Origin: an uncultured Gammaproteobacteria bacterium
GTDB taxonomy: Bacteria; Pseudomonadota; Gammaproteobacteria; Pseudomonadales; Azotimanducaceae_A
Length of the DNA: 13,770 nucleotides
Assembly (NCBI GenBank): GCA_913041025.1
Contig: CAJWGQ010000068.1
Span: 1 to 13,770 of the forward strand
Direction: 5' to 3'
Positions 12,593 through 13,770 of the stretch are shown one piece after another. The translations under genes were made by a program, and so were the position numbers. The stretch's first letter is position 1. Each line of letters starts with the position of its first letter. The notes under the pieces are model-generated. The model saw only the letters and a list, made by a program, of their open reading frames with translations. It was not told where the DNA came from and ran no database searches.

Positions 12593-13770
12593 CTATAATG
12601 GCCCCAAAAGGTTTTCTTCACTGGCAAGAACGTACTTCAAATTTCTTCCTTTGCCTATTTTCGATTCTAGTGAAATCCAAGAACCCTTTGGAGAATAACT
12701 CACTTCGATACTAAGTTTTTCCCCTTCCAGTAGATAAATTGGACCGGACGTGGTTTCTGGAAGCTTACGCACCGCGATCTGAACCTCTTTACCAGTTTGC
12801 GCGTTCAGCAAGGACGTTTGTTCAAGGATTTTGGGATTCCAGTAGGCGAAGGGCATGAGGCAATTTTTGTCTAGTTTTTCCTCGTTTGATCCCGTTATCC
12901 AAAAGCCGTTGTGTCTCCTTTCTCCTGTTACTTTTTCTCCTAAATCCCGTTCTTTTATAAATTTCGTCAATTCATCACTGGAAAGTGCAAAACTATTTCG
13001 ACTTTTATCCATCTTGTTAATTTGCATTCTCAGCAAGTCTTTGAACGCACGAAAGAATTGGACACCGTCGCGATGCTCAGTACTTTCATTAAGTTTGCGA
13101 CTCAAGTTAGCTTTTTTGATCCGAAAATCTTCCTTCAAGCTATTTCTTTTCTTCGAACCCAAAATCAAAAAAGTCGCAACTGTGAAAAATGGAATCAATT
13201 GGATAACCCAGAACCATGAGTTTTTATCTACTGGGGTACTTTTTAGAGATGTTGTCCACTCTCCTGGATCGCTAGCAGTTTGAAATAAATCGCCAGGTGA
13301 ACTTGGATTCTGCATGTTTTTTTGTGCCTCAGATGAAGAGGTACTCGGAGGGAGTTCCCATTTTTTACCTGGGTTTACTTGGAGTTTTAAATTCTGCCCC
13401 TCGATCGTTTCATACCTCTCTTTGTAAGGATCAAAAAACGAAAACATTATAGAGGGTAAATCTAAGCTTCCTTCTTTAAGGGGTGTTATAATAAATTCAA
13501 AATTCTGCTTGCCTTCAAATTTAGTTTCTTGGTTACCCTCAAAAAGAAAAGCGGGTGGTCCTACTTTGAATTCTTTGTTGGAGAGTAATTCAGGTGCAGG
13601 AATAGCAGCAAAATTACCCTGTCCCTGCAGTGAGAAGTTTAAACGTACAGGGTCACCAACTTCAACTTGATCGGAATCTATGCGAGTTTTTGTGCTAAAG
13701 TTACCGATTGCACCAGAAAATCCAACCGGTTTGTTCGAATAAGGGAGAGGTTTTACTTCAATGGATTTGG
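12593..13770 (-). CDS. batD: BatD-family protein, C-terminal part (5' end outside the window)
   Basis: The frame stays open from the TAG at 12593-12595 to the window edge, giving 391 visible residues; the ATG at 13447 is internal. The visible N-terminal portion is typical BatD: KPLPYSNKPVGFSGAIGNF, then a beta-sandwich repeat with VEVGDPVRLNFSLQGQGNF, LLSNKEFKVGPP, QNFEFIITPLKEG and SIMFSFFDPYKERYETI. A single membrane helix follows (FWVIQLIPFFTVATFLILG, about visible residues 185-204), then a basic cytoplasmic region and a C-terminal domain of about 180 residues. BatD proteins sit in the Bat aerotolerance operon with AAA-ATPase and von Willebrand-domain proteins, are anchored in the inner membrane with periplasmic beta domains, and are linked to oxygen or envelope stress; the mechanism is unclear. 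The remaining bat genes would lie beyond the right edge. It is convergent with the small gene at 12301. Confidence 0.88.
   Translation of the reverse strand, partial: KSIEVKPLPYSNKPVGFSGAIGNFSTKTRIDSDQVEVGDPVRLNFSLQGQGNFAAIPAPELLSNKEFKVGPPAFLFEGNQETKFEGKQNFEFIITPLKEGSLDLPSIMFSFFDPYKERYETIEGQNLKLQVNPGKKWELPPSTSSSEAQKNMQNPSSPGDLFQTASDPGEWTTSLKSTPVDKNSWFWVIQLIPFFTVATFLILGSKKRNSLKEDFRIKKANLSRKLNESTEHRDGVQFFRAFKDLLRMQINKMDKSRNSFALSSDELTKFIKERDLGEKVTGERRHNGFWITGSNEEKLDKNCLMPFAYWNPKILEQTSLLNAQTGKEVQIAVRKLPETTSGPIYLLEGEKLSIEVSYSPKGSWISLESKIGKGRNLKYVLASEENLLGPL

Noticed and set aside
12855..13283. A 142-residue plus-strand frame antisense to batD
   Set aside because: The BatD reading is continuous to the window edge and carries family motifs; the antisense protein is serine/leucine/phenylalanine-rich noise.
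1..13770. Mobile element, CRISPR array, toxin-antitoxin or phage-defence system
   Set aside because: No transposase, integrase, terminal repeats, regular repeat-spacer pattern, or defence-type protein motif was found on either strand.

Overview
The window looks like a chromosomal segment from a Gammaproteobacterium, possibly an uncultured marine lineage. Reasons are an RNase AM (YciV/TrpH) orthologue that matches the enterobacterial protein along its whole length, a BatD-type aerotolerance protein, AT-leaning base composition by eye, ordinary Shine-Dalgarno sites, and many short secreted proteins of unknown function. The lineage is an inference. No tRNA, rRNA, insertion sequence, phage gene or CRISPR array was seen.

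Layout. Bases 1-344 hold the C-terminal part of a short-chain dehydrogenase. Next on the same strand are an acetolactate-synthase-like ThDP enzyme (471-2129) and the RNase AM orthologue (2178-3008, TTG start). A TetR/AcrR repressor (3064-3729, minus) is divergent from a three-gene plus-strand unit: a benzoylformate-decarboxylase-like ThDP enzyme (3964-5682), a Rieske ring-hydroxylating oxygenase alpha subunit (5711-6934) and an alpha/beta hydrolase with an HGGPG motif (7027-7872). A secreted protein made of two tandem alpha/beta-barrel-like repeats (7974-8717, minus) separates this from a tightly coupled pair: a GST-fold protein (9004-9735) and a CmcJ/NvfI (AsaB)-like non-heme iron oxidoreductase (9735-10709), which overlap by one base. 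Two further small secreted proteins lie on the minus strand (10982-11419 and 11553-12110), followed by a short hypothetical plus-strand gene (about 12301-12507) and the C-terminal part of batD (12593 to the window end, minus).

How the genes may work together. The TetR regulator, BFD-like ThDP lyase, Rieske oxygenase and hydrolase look like a locally regulated catabolic module, with the upstream SDR and ThDP enzyme and the downstream GST/CmcJ pair as possible extra steps. Oxidation, C-C lyase or carboligase chemistry, hydrolysis and glutathione chemistry together suggest breakdown or tailoring of an aromatic or 2-oxo-acid-type compound. The substrate cannot be read from the sequence, and the ferredoxin/reductase partners of the Rieske protein are not in the window.

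Non-coding structure. The 272-base gap between the convergent genes at 10709 and 10982 holds three successive inverted-repeat structures. The first has a 14-pair stem with one G-U pair enclosing two further stems (10742-10823). It is the strongest unexplained non-coding signal in the window.
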